Positions 19,200 through 27,846 are shown, numbered from the stretch's first letter. The stretch: DNA of 64,000 bases from Betaproteobacteria bacterium (GCA_016234655.1 JACRAU010000028.1:1-64000); one strand, 5' to 3'. Program-made: numbers and translations. Notes: a model not told the origin generated them from the letters alone.

Positions 19200-22100
19200 C
19201 CCTGCCCGAACTCTCGATCAAGCGCCATGTCCTGGCCTGGATGCTGTCGGGCGTGCTGGTGCTGTTCGGCATCATCAGCTTCATGCGCATCGGCATCGAC
19301 CGCTTCCCCTACATCGAATTCCCCATCGTCTCGATCACCACCACGCAGAAGGGCGCCAACCCGGACGTGGTCGACTCCAGCGTCACCAGCCTCATCGAGA
19401 CCGCGGTCAACAGCACGCCGGGCATCCAGCACATCAACTCCACCTCCTCGCCCGGCGTGTCGGTCGTCGCCATCACCTTCGACCTGAACAAGAACATCGA
19501 CATCGCCTTCAACGAGGTGCAGGCCAAGGTCAACCAGGTGCTGAAGAACCTGCCCAAGGATGCCGACCCGCCCATCGTGGCCAAGGTCGCCACCAATGCC
19601 AGCCCGATCATGTGGCTGGCCCTGCAAGGCGACCGCACCCAGCAACAGCTCAACCAGTACGCGCGCAACGTGGTGAAAAAGCGGCTGGAGACCATCGCCG
19701 GCGTCGGCGAGGTGCGCCTGGGCGGCCGGCGCGACCGCACCATCCGCGCCAATCTCATTCCCGAGCGCATGGCCGCGCTGGGCGTCACCGCGCAAGACCT
19801 GATCAACGCCTTCAACCGCGAACACGTGCAACTGCCCGGCGGTTTCGTCACCGGCCAGCAGGCCGAGCACCTGCTCAAGCTCGACCTCGAGTTCCATTCC
19901 ATCGAGGCCTTGCAGGAGATGGTGGTCGCCTATCGCAATGGCGCGCCGATCCGGCTCAAGCAGGTGGCCGAGGTGGAGGACGGCCTGTCCGACTACCGCC
20001 AGTTCGCCCGCTTCAACGGCGGCAGCACCATCGGCATCGGTATCGTCAAGGTGGCCAATACCAACACGGTCGAGATCATCGACAACGTCAAGCAGAAGCT
20101 CGAGCAGGAGATCGTTCCGCAACTGCCGCCGGGCATGACCATCACCGTCGCCTCGAACGATGCCCTGTTCATCAAGGCCATGGTCGAATCGCTGATGGAA
20201 CACCTGATCGAGGGCACGGTGCTGGCCGCCCTGATCGTGCTCTTGTTCCTGAAGAGCTGGCGCTCGACCCTGATCATCTCGCTCGCCATTCCGGTCTCGC
20301 TGCTGGGCGCCGTCGCGGTGATCTATTTCTTCGGCTACACCTTCAACACCCTGACCCTGCTCGCGCTGCTGCTGCTGATCGGCGTGGTGGTCGACGACGC
20401 CATCGTCGTTTTAGAGAACATCTACCGCCACCGCGAGTCGATCGACCCCGACCCGGTCACCGCCGCGCTGTCCGGCAGCCGCGAGGTGGTGTTCGCCGTG
20501 CTTGCAGCCACGCTGTCGCTGGTTTCCATCTTCGCGCCGGTCATGTTCATGGGCGGCATCATCGGCATGTTCTTCAAGTCCTTCGCCGTGGTGGTCACCT
20601 TCGGCGTGCTGGTGTCGCTGTTCGTCTCGCTGACCCTGACACCCATGCTCTGCTCGCGCTACCTCAAGGTGCAAAAGCGCCACGGCCGCCTCTATATGGC
20701 GCTCGACCATGCCTTCCACCGCATGGACGCGCTATACAAAAAATTGCTGGCCTATGCGATAAACCACCGCTGGAAGGTGGTCTTCGCCACCGTGCTGATC
20801 GTGCTCTCGTCCGGCTGGTTCTTCGCCAACGTCGGCAAGGCCTTCGTGCCGGAAGAAGACGAGGGCCGCTTCATCGTGTTCATGAAGACCCCGCTCGGCT
20901 CCAGCATCGACTACACCAGCGGCCGCCTGCGCGAGGTGGAAAAGATTCTCGCCCGGCACCCCGAGGTCGCCACCTATTTCACCGCCGTCGGCCTGGGCCA
21001 GGCCGGCCAGGTCAACGAGGCCTTCGCCTTCGTGCGCATGACCGACCGCGAGCAACGCAAACTTAAGCAGTACGAACTGCTGCCTATCCTGAAAAAGGAA
21101 CTGGCGCAGATCCCCGGCGCCCGCGCCTTCGCGGCGCCGGTGCCCATCGTCAGCGGCCAGCGCGGCGAGCCGCTGCAATTCGTGGTGTCCGGCCCCAACC
21201 TGAACGAGGTCGGCCGCCTGGCCAAACAGATGCAGGAAAAACTCTCGGCCGACCCCGGCATCGGCCGGCTGGACATGAACCTGCAGCTCGACCTGCCACA
21301 ACTCAAGATTGACCTCGACCGCACCCGCGCCAACAGCCTGGGCCTGTCTTCCAGCGATGTCGCGCTGGCGGTCAACGTGCTCACCGGCGGCATCGATGTC
21401 GCCCGCTACAACGACGAGCCGGGCGACGGCGAGCGCTACTACGTGCGGCTCAAGGCCCGCGACGGCGAATTCACCCGGCCGACCGATCTGGCCAAGGTCT
21501 ACCTGCGCGCGGCCAACGGCGAGTTGGTGCGCATCGACGCCGTGGCCAAATTCGAAGAGAAGCTCGGCCCCGCCGTCATCGGCCGCATGGACCTGCAATA
21601 CGCCGCGCAGTTCTTCGGCACGCCGTCCATCCCGCTCGGCGATGCCGTAGCCGTGATTCAGGAAACCGCCGCCGGCATCTTGCCGCCCGGCTACGCGGTC
21701 AAGATGGTCGGCGAGGCCGAGGAATTCCAGAAGACCGCGAAGAACATGGCCTTCGCCTTCGTGCTGGCCTTGATCCTGCTCTACATGGTGCTGGCCAGCC
21801 AGTTCAACTCCTTCCTGCAACCCTTGATCATCATGGTCGCCCAACCGCTCGCCATCATCGGCGGCGTCATGGCGCTGTGGCTGGTCGGCCATACCCTCAA
21901 CATCTACTCGATGATCGGCCTGGTCTTGCTGATCGGCCTGGTGGCGAAGAACTCCATCCTCCTGGTCGACATGACCAACCAGCGCCGGGCCGAGGGCATG
22001 GCCATCGACGCCGCCCTGCTCGACGCCTGCCCGATCAGGATGCGCCCGGTGCTGATGACCTCGTTCACCGTCATCCTCGCCCTGCTACCCGCCGCGCTCG

Positions 22101-22246
22101 GCCTGGGCGCCGGCGCCGAAACCAACGGCCCGCTGGCGGTGGCGGTGATCGGCGGCATGCTGTCGTCGACCCTGCTCACCTTGGTGGTGGTGCCGGCGGT
22201 TTATTCCTTGGTGGAGAATTGGGTGGCGCGGAGAAAGAAGGCGTGA
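19196..22246 (+). CDS. RND multidrug-type efflux permease (AcrB/HAE-1 superfamily)
   Basis: A 1016-residue inner-membrane proton antiporter with 12 helices and two large periplasmic loops. It has the MLSGVLVLFGIISFMRIGID N-terminal helix, the GVVVDDAIVVLENIYRH motif in TM4 with the paired aspartates of the proton relay, and a matching C-terminal half (GLVAKNSILLVDMTNQRR). The sequence is closer to the single-permease HAE-1 and MdtB-type groups than to metal exporters. Substrates are unknown. No outer-membrane factor gene follows; the operon ends near a hairpin at 22275. Confidence 0.93.
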   Translation: MTLPELSIKRHVLAWMLSGVLVLFGIISFMRIGIDRFPYIEFPIVSITTTQKGANPDVVDSSVTSLIETAVNSTPGIQHINSTSSPGVSVVAITFDLNKNIDIAFNEVQAKVNQVLKNLPKDADPPIVAKVATNASPIMWLALQGDRTQQQLNQYARNVVKKRLETIAGVGEVRLGGRRDRTIRANLIPERMAALGVTAQDLINAFNREHVQLPGGFVTGQQAEHLLKLDLEFHSIEALQEMVVAYRNGAPIRLKQVAEVEDGLSDYRQFARFNGGSTIGIGIVKVANTNTVEIIDNVKQKLEQEIVPQLPPGMTITVASNDALFIKAMVESLMEHLIEGTVLAALIVLLFLKSWRSTLIISLAIPVSLLGAVAVIYFFGYTFNTLTLLALLLLIGVVVDDAIVVLENIYRHRESIDPDPVTAALSGSREVVFAVLAATLSLVSIFAPVMFMGGIIGMFFKSFAVVVTFGVLVSLFVSLTLTPMLCSRYLKVQKRHGRLYMALDHAFHRMDALYKKLLAYAINHRWKVVFATVLIVLSSGWFFANVGKAFVPEEDEGRFIVFMKTPLGSSIDYTSGRLREVEKILARHPEVATYFTAVGLGQAGQVNEAFAFVRMTDREQRKLKQYELLPILKKELAQIPGARAFAAPVPIVSGQRGEPLQFVVSGPNLNEVGRLAKQMQEKLSADPGIGRLDMNLQLDLPQLKIDLDRTRANSLGLSSSDVALAVNVLTGGIDVARYNDEPGDGERYYVRLKARDGEFTRPTDLAKVYLRAANGELVRIDAVAKFEEKLGPAVIGRMDLQYAAQFFGTPSIPLGDAVAVIQETAAGILPPGYAVKMVGEAEEFQKTAKNMAFAFVLALILLYMVLASQFNSFLQPLIIMVAQPLAIIGGVMALWLVGHTLNIYSMIGLVLLIGLVAKNSILLVDMTNQRRAEGMAIDAALLDACPIRMRPVLMTSFTVILALLPAALGLGAGAETNGPLAVAVIGGMLSSTLLTLVVVPAVYSLVENWVARRKKA

Positions 22247-22266
22247 ACCTTCGAGCGTTCGCGCGT

Positions 22267-22294
22267 AATAAAAAAGCCCGCCATGAAGGCGGGC
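22267..22294 (-). terminator. Intrinsic terminator of the RCC1-repeat gene
   Basis: On the minus strand, GGCCCGCC and GGCGGGCT form an 8-bp GC stem around a TTCAT loop, followed by a run of six T. It lies 22 bp beyond the stop of the RCC1-repeat gene. Read on the plus strand the hairpin lacks a T-run, so it would stop RND transcripts weakly at best. Confidence 0.85.
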
Positions 22295-22315
22295 CATCGC
22301 ATTTAGCCAAGCGCT

Positions 22316-23890
22316 TTATTGCAAGGTCACTACCACGCCGTAGCGTTTGTTGTTGAGCATGTCCGAATTGGCCGTGGCATCGGAACCCAAGCCATAGCCG
22401 ACGATCAGCGCCAACCCTTCCAGGCCGCTGAAATTGGCATCTTGTACGACTGGAATCGGGAAGCGCGAAGGCAAGCCCCCTTTGAAATAGGGCGCAATCG
22501 GCTTTTGTGGATCGTATGCACCCCAAGCGCCCGTGCCATCCGCAACATAGATCGCGCCGCCCGCTGCAATAGCCACGAGGTAGATTTCGCCGGTGGCGCC
22601 GACATGCGACGGGGCCACGGCCACGCCCACATCGACCGTTGTCTTGCCGATCGAACCGCTCTGCGTGCCCGCATAGGTCGCGGGGGCGTTGCCGAAGCTG
22701 CCGGCATTGATGCCCAGCGATGTCGCCTGGGTGTTGGAGGCCGCCGTTTGGCCGGCCACGCCCGACAAGCCACTGGATGCGCGCCCCCAGGTATAGACAC
22801 TACCACTCGCGCCGAGCGCGCCCGAAGCGTCGTCGCCCGCCGCGATAAAGGCGACATCCGCGGGCAAGCCCAAGGTCTGCACCGGCCCGACCTTCGCCGG
22901 CGTCGAAGACTGCGTGGTCGATGCGGTCGTACCATCGCCGAGCTCCCCATAGCCGTTAGCCCCGCAGCCTTTCACCGCGCCCTTGTCGTCGAGAAACAAG
23001 GCATAAGTGTCCCCGCCGGCGATCTGGGTAATGCCCGTCAGGCCGGTGATGGTATAAGGCTGGGCGAGCGAAGCGGTCCCGGAGCCGGACACCTGATGGC
23101 AAGTCAACAGGCCGCTATTGGTATCGCCCCAGGACAACACACGACCCTGCGAATCGGTCGCCATGAATAGGCCGGCCGTGTTGCTTGGCACGGCCTCCAA
23201 GGTCGAGACCGCCGAGACGTTCACTGCGGAGGCCGGGGCATAGCCATCCTTGTACCCCCCAACCCGCATGGAATCCACCGAACTGTTATAGCCCCAAGCC
23301 AAGGCTGTTCCGTTGCTGCGTAGTGCAACAGCCTGAGTGTTGGTCGCGGAGATACGTGTCACATCGGAGGTATTGGCAATTTGCGCCGGCACGCCATTGG
23401 AGCCAGAGCCTTTGCCGAGTTCGCCATTGCTGTTACTACCCCACGACCAAGCAGCCCGGTTCTTATCCAGGGTAAAGGCTGTCAAGCCGTCGAAGGCGGC
23501 GGCGATGCCGATCATGTTCTTCATGTCCGATATCTTGGTCGGCACGTTGCGAAACACCCCGCCGCTGGTGACGTAGCCGGCCAAGTTGTCGCTGTTGTTG
23601 CCCCACACCCAAACCGTGCCATCGGCCTTCAACGCCATCGAGAAGCTGCCGCGCGCGACGACATCCACCACCCCGGTCAGGCCCGGCACGGCCACCGGCA
23701 CCGACGAGCTGGTGTAGTTGCCCGTGCCCAATTGGCCGGAACCGTTACTGCCCCAGGCCTGCACCGTGCCGTCGCTTTTCAGCAGCAGCATATGGCCGTA
23801 GCCGATGGCCAATTTGGGCGTGACCGCGAACGACACGGTCGGCAGCGTTATGAACGCGGCAAATGCGGAATAACACAATGTCTTTTTCAT
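22316..23890 (-). CDS. Exported RCC1-repeat (beta-propeller) protein
   Basis: A 524-residue protein with a 22-residue signal peptide (MKKTLCYSAFAAFITLP, cleavage after SFA). The rest is a series of about six or seven RCC1-type blades, each with the GHMLLLKSDGTVQAWGSN and GQLGTG kind of pattern, then a Gly/Ala-rich C-terminal third. Bacterial RCC1 repeats fold as a seven-bladed propeller and usually serve binding roles on or outside the cell; the ligand here is unknown. It has its own terminator and a 318-bp upstream gap, so it is a single-gene unit. Confidence 0.82.
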   Translation of the reverse strand: MKKTLCYSAFAAFITLPTVSFAVTPKLAIGYGHMLLLKSDGTVQAWGSNGSGQLGTGNYTSSSVPVAVPGLTGVVDVVARGSFSMALKADGTVWVWGNNSDNLAGYVTSGGVFRNVPTKISDMKNMIGIAAAFDGLTAFTLDKNRAAWSWGSNSNGELGKGSGSNGVPAQIANTSDVTRISATNTQAVALRSNGTALAWGYNSSVDSMRVGGYKDGYAPASAVNVSAVSTLEAVPSNTAGLFMATDSQGRVLSWGDTNSGLLTCHQVSGSGTASLAQPYTITGLTGITQIAGGDTYALFLDDKGAVKGCGANGYGELGDGTTASTTQSSTPAKVGPVQTLGLPADVAFIAAGDDASGALGASGSVYTWGRASSGLSGVAGQTAASNTQATSLGINAGSFGNAPATYAGTQSGSIGKTTVDVGVAVAPSHVGATGEIYLVAIAAGGAIYVADGTGAWGAYDPQKPIAPYFKGGLPSRFPIPVVQDANFSGLEGLALIVGYGLGSDATANSDMLNNKRYGVVVTLQ

Positions 23891-24208
23891 ACAGCCCCCG
23901 ATATCGCTATTGCTTGGTTATTCGAAACAACTTATGCCGCCGGGCCATTGCATGACCGATGGATCACAACCCTTGCTTCGACCCGTCTTCCAGGCCCGAC
24001 TCGAAAACATCATGCAGCAAGTCAACCTACCCATCAAACGCATTTCACATGCACGTTTGACCTGCCTCAATAAAAAAATTGATCGGCGCGGCAAATATCG
24101 TCGGTTATTTCAAACACAAACCTTCTTTCCGCGCCAAAGAACTCACATCGTCCATGCCGATGATAGACTGAGCTTATCTCGCATCAGGGCCAAACACCGG
24201 AGGTCGCC
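23891..24208. other. Intergenic region upstream of the RCC1 gene and of the small unknown gene
   Basis: These 318 bp separate two divergent genes and must hold both promoters. Apart from a GGAGG at 24199-24203 serving the plus-strand gene and A/T-rich runs near 24070-24080, I see no repeat, RNA gene or clear promoter pair. Confidence 0.4.
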
Positions 24209-24475
24209 ATGGACGAAGAACTCATCGAGATCGACATCGCCGCGCAACTCGCCCTGCATGCAATCCTGCTCGAGCAATTGTTTTCAACCACCATGCTGGG
24301 CACGAGCAACCCGGCCGAGAAATGGCGCGCCATGGGCGAAGACATCATCCGCGCCTGCCAATTCACGGCAGCCGCGCCGGACGACATGTCGGAACAATTG
24401 ATCGTACAGGAGCGCGTCTGCCACCATGCCAAAATCTTTTGCGAGCGCGTGATGAAACGTGTCGAGAATCCGTAA
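24209..24475 (+). CDS. Small protein of unknown function
   Basis: An 88-residue acidic, helical protein that I do not recognise. GGAGG at 24199-24203 sits 5 bp before the ATG, a strong ribosome-binding site supporting a real gene. It has three cysteines (ACQ, VCHH, FCE) with a neighbouring histidine pair, no signal peptide and no membrane helix. It is alone between the RCC1 gene and a MITE-like element. Confidence 0.6.
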   Translation: MDEELIEIDIAAQLALHAILLEQLFSTTMLGTSNPAEKWRAMGEDIIRACQFTAAAPDDMSEQLIVQERVCHHAKIFCERVMKRVENP

Positions 24476-24848
24476 GGGCGATATCGTAGCGTGCAACAAA
24501 CGCGATGCATCGCGCTAGGCAGACTCTGCAAAAGCCTCTTGGTCGTCATTCCCTCGAAAGAGGGAATCCATAACATGCTGCTTTGTTACCCGTGGATTCC
24601 GGGTCTCCGCTTCGCTACGCCCGGAATGACGGCTTTTGCAGAGCTTCCCTAGGCGCGAAACAATTCGAATCTGGCGCCTTTGAGCCTCAGGGTCAGACGC
24701 CATTAATCGGCCTCTGCCCGGGTAGCAGCCGGGGACTGCGATCTATCGTTTTGTATCTCGCCATGCGCATCGCTCCGGGCTATTTGGGCAATGGCTTGTT
24801 GGAGGCGGGGATGGCGATTTCGTTCCGGGGATTGGGGGTTTTTGTACA
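24476..24848. other. Gene-free stretch between the small unknown gene and the cassette array
   Basis: This holds the MITE-like inverted-repeat element (24524-24643) and then about 200 bp in which I find no supported gene, RNA or repeat. The region probably marks the terminal junction of the integron cassette array. Confidence 0.5.
24524..24643. mobile_element. Small non-autonomous inverted-repeat element (MITE/REP-like)
   Basis: A 120-bp element bounded by perfect 13-bp inverted repeats, CTCTGCAAAAGCC (24524-24536) and GGCTTTTGCAGAG (24631-24643). Inside is a second inverted pair, GTCATTCC (24545-24552) and GGAATGAC (24623-24630), with smaller hairpins. The GTCATTCC...GGAATCC text is a dispersed repeat type common in proteobacterial intergenic DNA. 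It encodes nothing. Copy number elsewhere cannot be seen from this window. Confidence 0.65.
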
Positions 24849-24913
24849 GCCTCAACGTTTGAGCTCAGGCCGCGGCCCGTCAGGGCCGTCGCGCCTGCAG
24901 CGAATGGTTATAC
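24849..24913 (-). repeat. attC site 3 (cassette C)
   Basis: On the minus strand the site opens with GTATAAC (24907-24913), which contains the stop of the preceding gene, and closes with GTTGAGGC (24849-24856). The inner arms GCTGCAGGC and GCCTGAGC pair with one extra unpaired base, as integrase-recognition arms do. The closing core departs from the GTTRRRY consensus at its last position, so this is the weakest of the three. Confidence 0.6.
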
Positions 24914-25597
24914 GGCGTCGCTCCAGCCCCACTTAATAATGAGCGATGGATCATTGTCAGTTTCAAGAAAGGTCTGGGTCCGCAGCATATCTAGTTCCAC
25001 TTCAGCGCCCTCGACGCCCGCGCCAAACAGACGGTGTGCCTCTTCAACTAGTACACCAATCGCATTCAATGCTTGGCCACACAAACGAAGCACCTCTGTA
25101 TCGCCGATCTCCTCGACAATCCAGACTCTCTCAACGCCAAACTGCTCCCATGGCTGTGAACGAGCCTCGTCCAGAAAGAAGCCAACGTTTGCCTGCAAAC
25201 GCTCCAATAGCCATGCTGATGGAGCAAAGAGTGGTACATCATGCAGCATTCCAAGCTTGAACCGACGGCCACGAAACACTCCCGATCTAGCCGTACTCTT
25301 AGCCTTCAGGGAACTCTGTTTCACCACAATGTTTCGTGCCTGGACAAAGCGCCTAAGAAGATCAATCTGCCTCATTTCCTCTTGCTTTTTCTCGTACCAT
25401 AAATCAAACGCTTCTGGTCGGTTTGGCTCGCTTTGTAGGATAAAGGTGATGTTTCGGAGCGCCTGAATGAATGCGTTCAAATTGAACAGGAATTCTGAGG
25501 GTACGTGGTAATGCTCAGCGCACTTACCAAGAAAGTAGGTGGCCTCTTTGAGTTTCTGATGCGTATCCGGGATTGGGCACTCGCCTTTGTCGTTCAC
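24908..25597 (-). CDS. Integron cassette gene C, unknown function
   Basis: A 229-residue soluble protein without a recognisable family. The middle is strongly helical with a QARNIVVKQSSLK segment that loosely resembles the catalytic helix of HEPN domains, but the expected R-x4-6-H histidine is replaced by glutamine, so I do not assign it. It starts at a GTG and its TAA lies inside attC site 3. Codon use and GC are unlike the chromosomal neighbours, consistent with acquisition as a cassette. Confidence 0.7.
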   Translation of the reverse strand: MNDKGECPIPDTHQKLKEATYFLGKCAEHYHVPSEFLFNLNAFIQALRNITFILQSEPNRPEAFDLWYEKKQEEMRQIDLLRRFVQARNIVVKQSSLKAKSTARSGVFRGRRFKLGMLHDVPLFAPSAWLLERLQANVGFFLDEARSQPWEQFGVERVWIVEEIGDTEVLRLCGQALNAIGVLVEEAHRLFGAGVEGAEVELDMLRTQTFLETDNDPSLIIKWGWSDAV

Positions 25598-25614
25598 GCC
25601 AATATTCCTAAGCC

Positions 25615-25711
25615 GTATAACGTCTAAGCCAACCGGCCGCCGGAGCGCGTAGCGCGAAGGGAACCAAACAGCGCAGCTGTTTGGCGGTCCGAGTTGAGCG
25701 TGTTGTTAGGC
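25615..25711 (-). repeat. attC site 2 (cassette B)
   Basis: A 97-bp site. On the minus strand the opening core is GCCTAAC (25705-25711), followed by CTCAACTCGG, a large central hairpin (CCAAACAGC/GCTGTTTGG), then CCGGTTGGC and the closing core GTTATAC (25615-25621). The order core, arm, hairpin, arm, core is that of attC. The preceding gene ends 5 bp before it. Confidence 0.8.
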
Positions 25712-25716
25712 CACAG

Positions 25717-26265
25717 TCAGAATACGAGCAGTGAATGATGGGCACTTACTTTCTCCAAATAGAGACCGTCATGATCTACGTCTATTCTTTCGAGCATTTC
25801 TTCCGCGTAGTCGAGAACGTCTTCGTCGGAGTCGGAGAGAAAAACTCCGGCACAGGCAATATAACGAATGGTCAGACCATCAAATGACCGCTTGCGGGCG
25901 GAGAAAACTTTTTCGACGTCTTTGCACATTTTGTCGATGCAGCGGCGATAGTCGTCGTCTTGTTTCAGCTCGACGAACAGCCAGTCGTCTTTGCTGAGAT
26001 TCTTTAAACGAAACCCGATGTCCAGAGCCATGCGACTTTGAGCAAGGGAGGTTCGCTTATCGGTGTCGAATGGGTGCTCCATATCCCACTCTGCGATGGC
26101 CTGCGCATTGGCCAAGTAGATCGCCAGTTCGGTTTGCCACCACTTTTCCCAACCGGAAATCTCAAACTCATGAATGGCCTGTAGGGACTCCTTGATTCTC
26201 TTGGTCTTGAAAAAATCCAAGATTACGTCGCCGATCTTGTCGATGTCGTCTTTGCGCTGCGCCAT
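25717..26265 (-). CDS. Integron cassette gene B, possible PD-(D/E)xK-fold protein
   Basis: A 182-residue soluble protein of unknown function. The stretch ALDIGFRL, about 15 residues, then LFVELKQ offers the D-x(n)-ExK spacing of restriction-endonuclease-like folds, and charged helices surround it. This is only a motif-level hint with no family match. It starts with ATG, ends 5 bp before attC site 2, and has lower GC than the flanking chromosome. Confidence 0.7.
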   Translation of the reverse strand: MAQRKDDIDKIGDVILDFFKTKRIKESLQAIHEFEISGWEKWWQTELAIYLANAQAIAEWDMEHPFDTDKRTSLAQSRMALDIGFRLKNLSKDDWLFVELKQDDDYRRCIDKMCKDVEKVFSARKRSFDGLTIRYIACAGVFLSDSDEDVLDYAEEMLERIDVDHDGLYLEKVSAHHSLLVF

Positions 26266-26279
26266 GCGTGGCTCCTGTG

Positions 26280-26348
26280 GCCTAACGTGGAGCCAACCGG
26301 CGCTGCGCGGCTTTATCGCGTAGCGTCCGGTTGAGCGCAGTGTTAGAA
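26280..26348 (-). repeat. attC site 1 (cassette A)
   Basis: A 69-bp site and the clearest of the three. On the minus strand it reads TTCTAAC (26342-26348), then GCTCAACCGG, a variable hairpin, CCGGTTGGCTC, and the consensus closing core GTTAGGC (26280-26286). The arms pair with the extra unpaired base expected of attC. The preceding gene stops 1 bp before it. Confidence 0.88.
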
Positions 26349-26349
26349 C

Positions 26350-27180
26350 TTACGGGTTGAGCCATTGACGGTCTGGTGCGCAAATTATTCTCGCATCTAG
26401 ATATGCCATATCCATCGTCAAAATTGTTCGTACCATGTACTTCTTTCTCGGGGTGTCCTTCTCTGCGACCAAGGCGACATCGGCAGTGTTGTCGTCTGTT
26501 ATGCTCAAGGGAAGCAGAAGTTGGACCCGTTCGTTATACCAATGTGGAACCGCTAGTTTGTAATTTCGCTTCAGACGTTCCTTGAGTTGACGAATGGCCC
26601 CCTCGACCGCGTTTCTGGCCAGTGCAGAATTCGACTGCAATACATCCGGTAGGCGATCTTTGTTGTCCGTGAGGATGTGTTTGTAATCAACCTCCAGTTC
26701 AAAACGGTGATCGAAGACAAGTTCTCCTGGGTCATCGATATATGTGGCGATATCTGGAAGTGGCTCGAAGTCTCGTACCTTGTCCGAGTAGGCATCAAAA
26801 TAACCAAACAATGTCCAATCGGGTTGCGCTTTTTCTACCGCAGAGTTATTGCGATAGAAAGTTGCGAAGATGTCCTTTCCCTCAGGGGTTTGAAGCCCCG
26901 TGTTGATACAAGCCTTGGTGTTATCTGACGAGTATTTGATCTTGCCTTGTTGCTGCAAACGCGCGAATGCGTAGTTCAAATAGCTAGCAATTATCGGGAA
27001 GTCAGTGCCAGGCTTTTTGAACTCAGGTCGATGGAAATCCCAGTCTTCACTCTTAGCCTTTTCGGCTAGCTTTCGGAATGGAGTTTCCCAAGTCTCGCCA
27101 ATGTCACTTCGCCATGCAAAATGCGCAAAGATCTTACGTGGATCCTGATCTTTGTAGCGTCGAAATAGACTTTCGTACAT
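26350..27180 (-). CDS. Integron cassette gene A, DUF3825-like protein
   Basis: A 276-residue soluble protein. Features such as the GLQTPEGKDIFATFYRN segment, LFGYFDAYSD, the LLPLSITDDNTADVALV segment and the closing RTILTMDMAYLDARIICAPD match my memory of the DUF3825 domain, a family found beside OST-HTH/LOTUS and other RNA-linked domains. No catalytic motif is evident. It is the first cassette of the array, preceded by a palindrome-rich spacer that could hold its promoter. Confidence 0.7.
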   Translation of the reverse strand: MYESLFRRYKDQDPRKIFAHFAWRSDIGETWETPFRKLAEKAKSEDWDFHRPEFKKPGTDFPIIASYLNYAFARLQQQGKIKYSSDNTKACINTGLQTPEGKDIFATFYRNNSAVEKAQPDWTLFGYFDAYSDKVRDFEPLPDIATYIDDPGELVFDHRFELEVDYKHILTDNKDRLPDVLQSNSALARNAVEGAIRQLKERLKRNYKLAVPHWYNERVQLLLPLSITDDNTADVALVAEKDTPRKKYMVRTILTMDMAYLDARIICAPDRQWLNP

Positions 27181-27231
27181 TCTTAACTCCCTGAGTGGTA
27201 GTAAGCTCTAACGTGAAGTAGACACCACTCC

Positions 27232-27257
27232 CATATCTAGGAACATTCCTAGATATG
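27232..27257. promoter_or_regulatory. 26-bp near-perfect palindrome upstream of the cassette array
   Basis: Arms CATATCTAGGA (27232-27242) and TCCTAGATATG (27247-27257) match over 11 bp with a 4-bp centre. Related copies occur just beyond: AGATATAGG (27271-27279) and CATATCTAGG (27292-27301). It lies 50 bp upstream of the first cassette gene on the minus strand. It could be an operator or a recombination-related site; I cannot tell which. Confidence 0.5.
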
Positions 27258-27296
27258 ACCATAAATCACCAGATATAGGCATGCGCATTGCCATAT

Positions 27297-27710
27297 CTAG
27301 GCACCTTGCTTTTTGAGTGGCTTGACTCTGGCTTGCAGCCCGAGCTGGGTGGCCACCCTTTATGGCATGTGCCAAACACGTTGTTCGCTATCCCATTTGG
27401 CACCGGCCTGTTTGACGCGAGCGCGCAGCTCGGCCTCATGGTATTCGATGCGGACGGCGATGACGTCGCCATCGTCGAGTTCGCCGGCAATGGCTGGGCC
27501 GGGCAATGCGCGCTCATCGACGACGATTTCGACCGTGGTATAGCGCCGGCGGTTGGCGTCGGTGCGATAGCGCACGCAAACCAAGGCGGCGCCATATTCC
27601 TGCCGGTAGCGCTTGGTGCCGTTCTGGCCGGGCAGCAGTTTTTTGCTGACTTTGGTTTCGGCGACTCGCCTGTCGGCGGCGACCTTGGGTGGTGAAATAT
27701 TCAAGCTCAT
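27297..27710 (-). pseudogene. Small conserved protein gene broken by an in-frame TAA
   Basis: From the ATG at 27710 the frame encodes a protein of a small family I have seen in betaproteobacteria and often near mobile DNA (KLLPGQNGTKRYRQEYG, LVCVRYR, ELRARVKQAGAKWDSEQRVW). Translation stops at TAA (27360-27362) after VWHMP, codon 117. Beyond it the same frame continues for 20 more codons with VATQLGLQARV, which is what the family C-terminus looks like, before TAG at 27297. A single base change from a tyrosine codon explains this. Function unknown. Confidence 0.6.
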
Positions 27711-27846
27711 CTCCCTGCTTGCTTGTCGTGATCTGACCCAGGCACTCGCCGGGCCGTTTTTTAGCAGCCTACTATTGCCTTCCGTGGGTTTCAAGCACCC
27801 CCTGCCTTCCGCCGGTTGGCTTGGCTGTCGTTATGAATGCCGCGCA

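Larger units (their letters stand above)
24849..27212. mobile_element. Integron cassette array without integrase (CALIN-like), three cassettes
   Basis: Three codirectional minus-strand genes, each followed within a few bases by an attC-type site (24849-24913, 25615-25711, 26280-26348), with a further core-like GTTAGAGC at 27205-27212 before the first cassette. Gene stops fall inside or within 6 bp of each attC, the normal compact cassette layout. Base composition is clearly lower in GC than the flanks. No integrase gene and no convincing attI lie in the window, so this is a cluster of attC sites lacking an integrase, or the severed end of a larger integron. Confidence 0.8.

Noticed and set aside
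27212-27300. attI site of an integron
   Set aside because: A core-like GTTAGAGC is present at its edge, but there is no integrase gene and no recognisable DR1/DR2 arrangement; only palindromes of another type.
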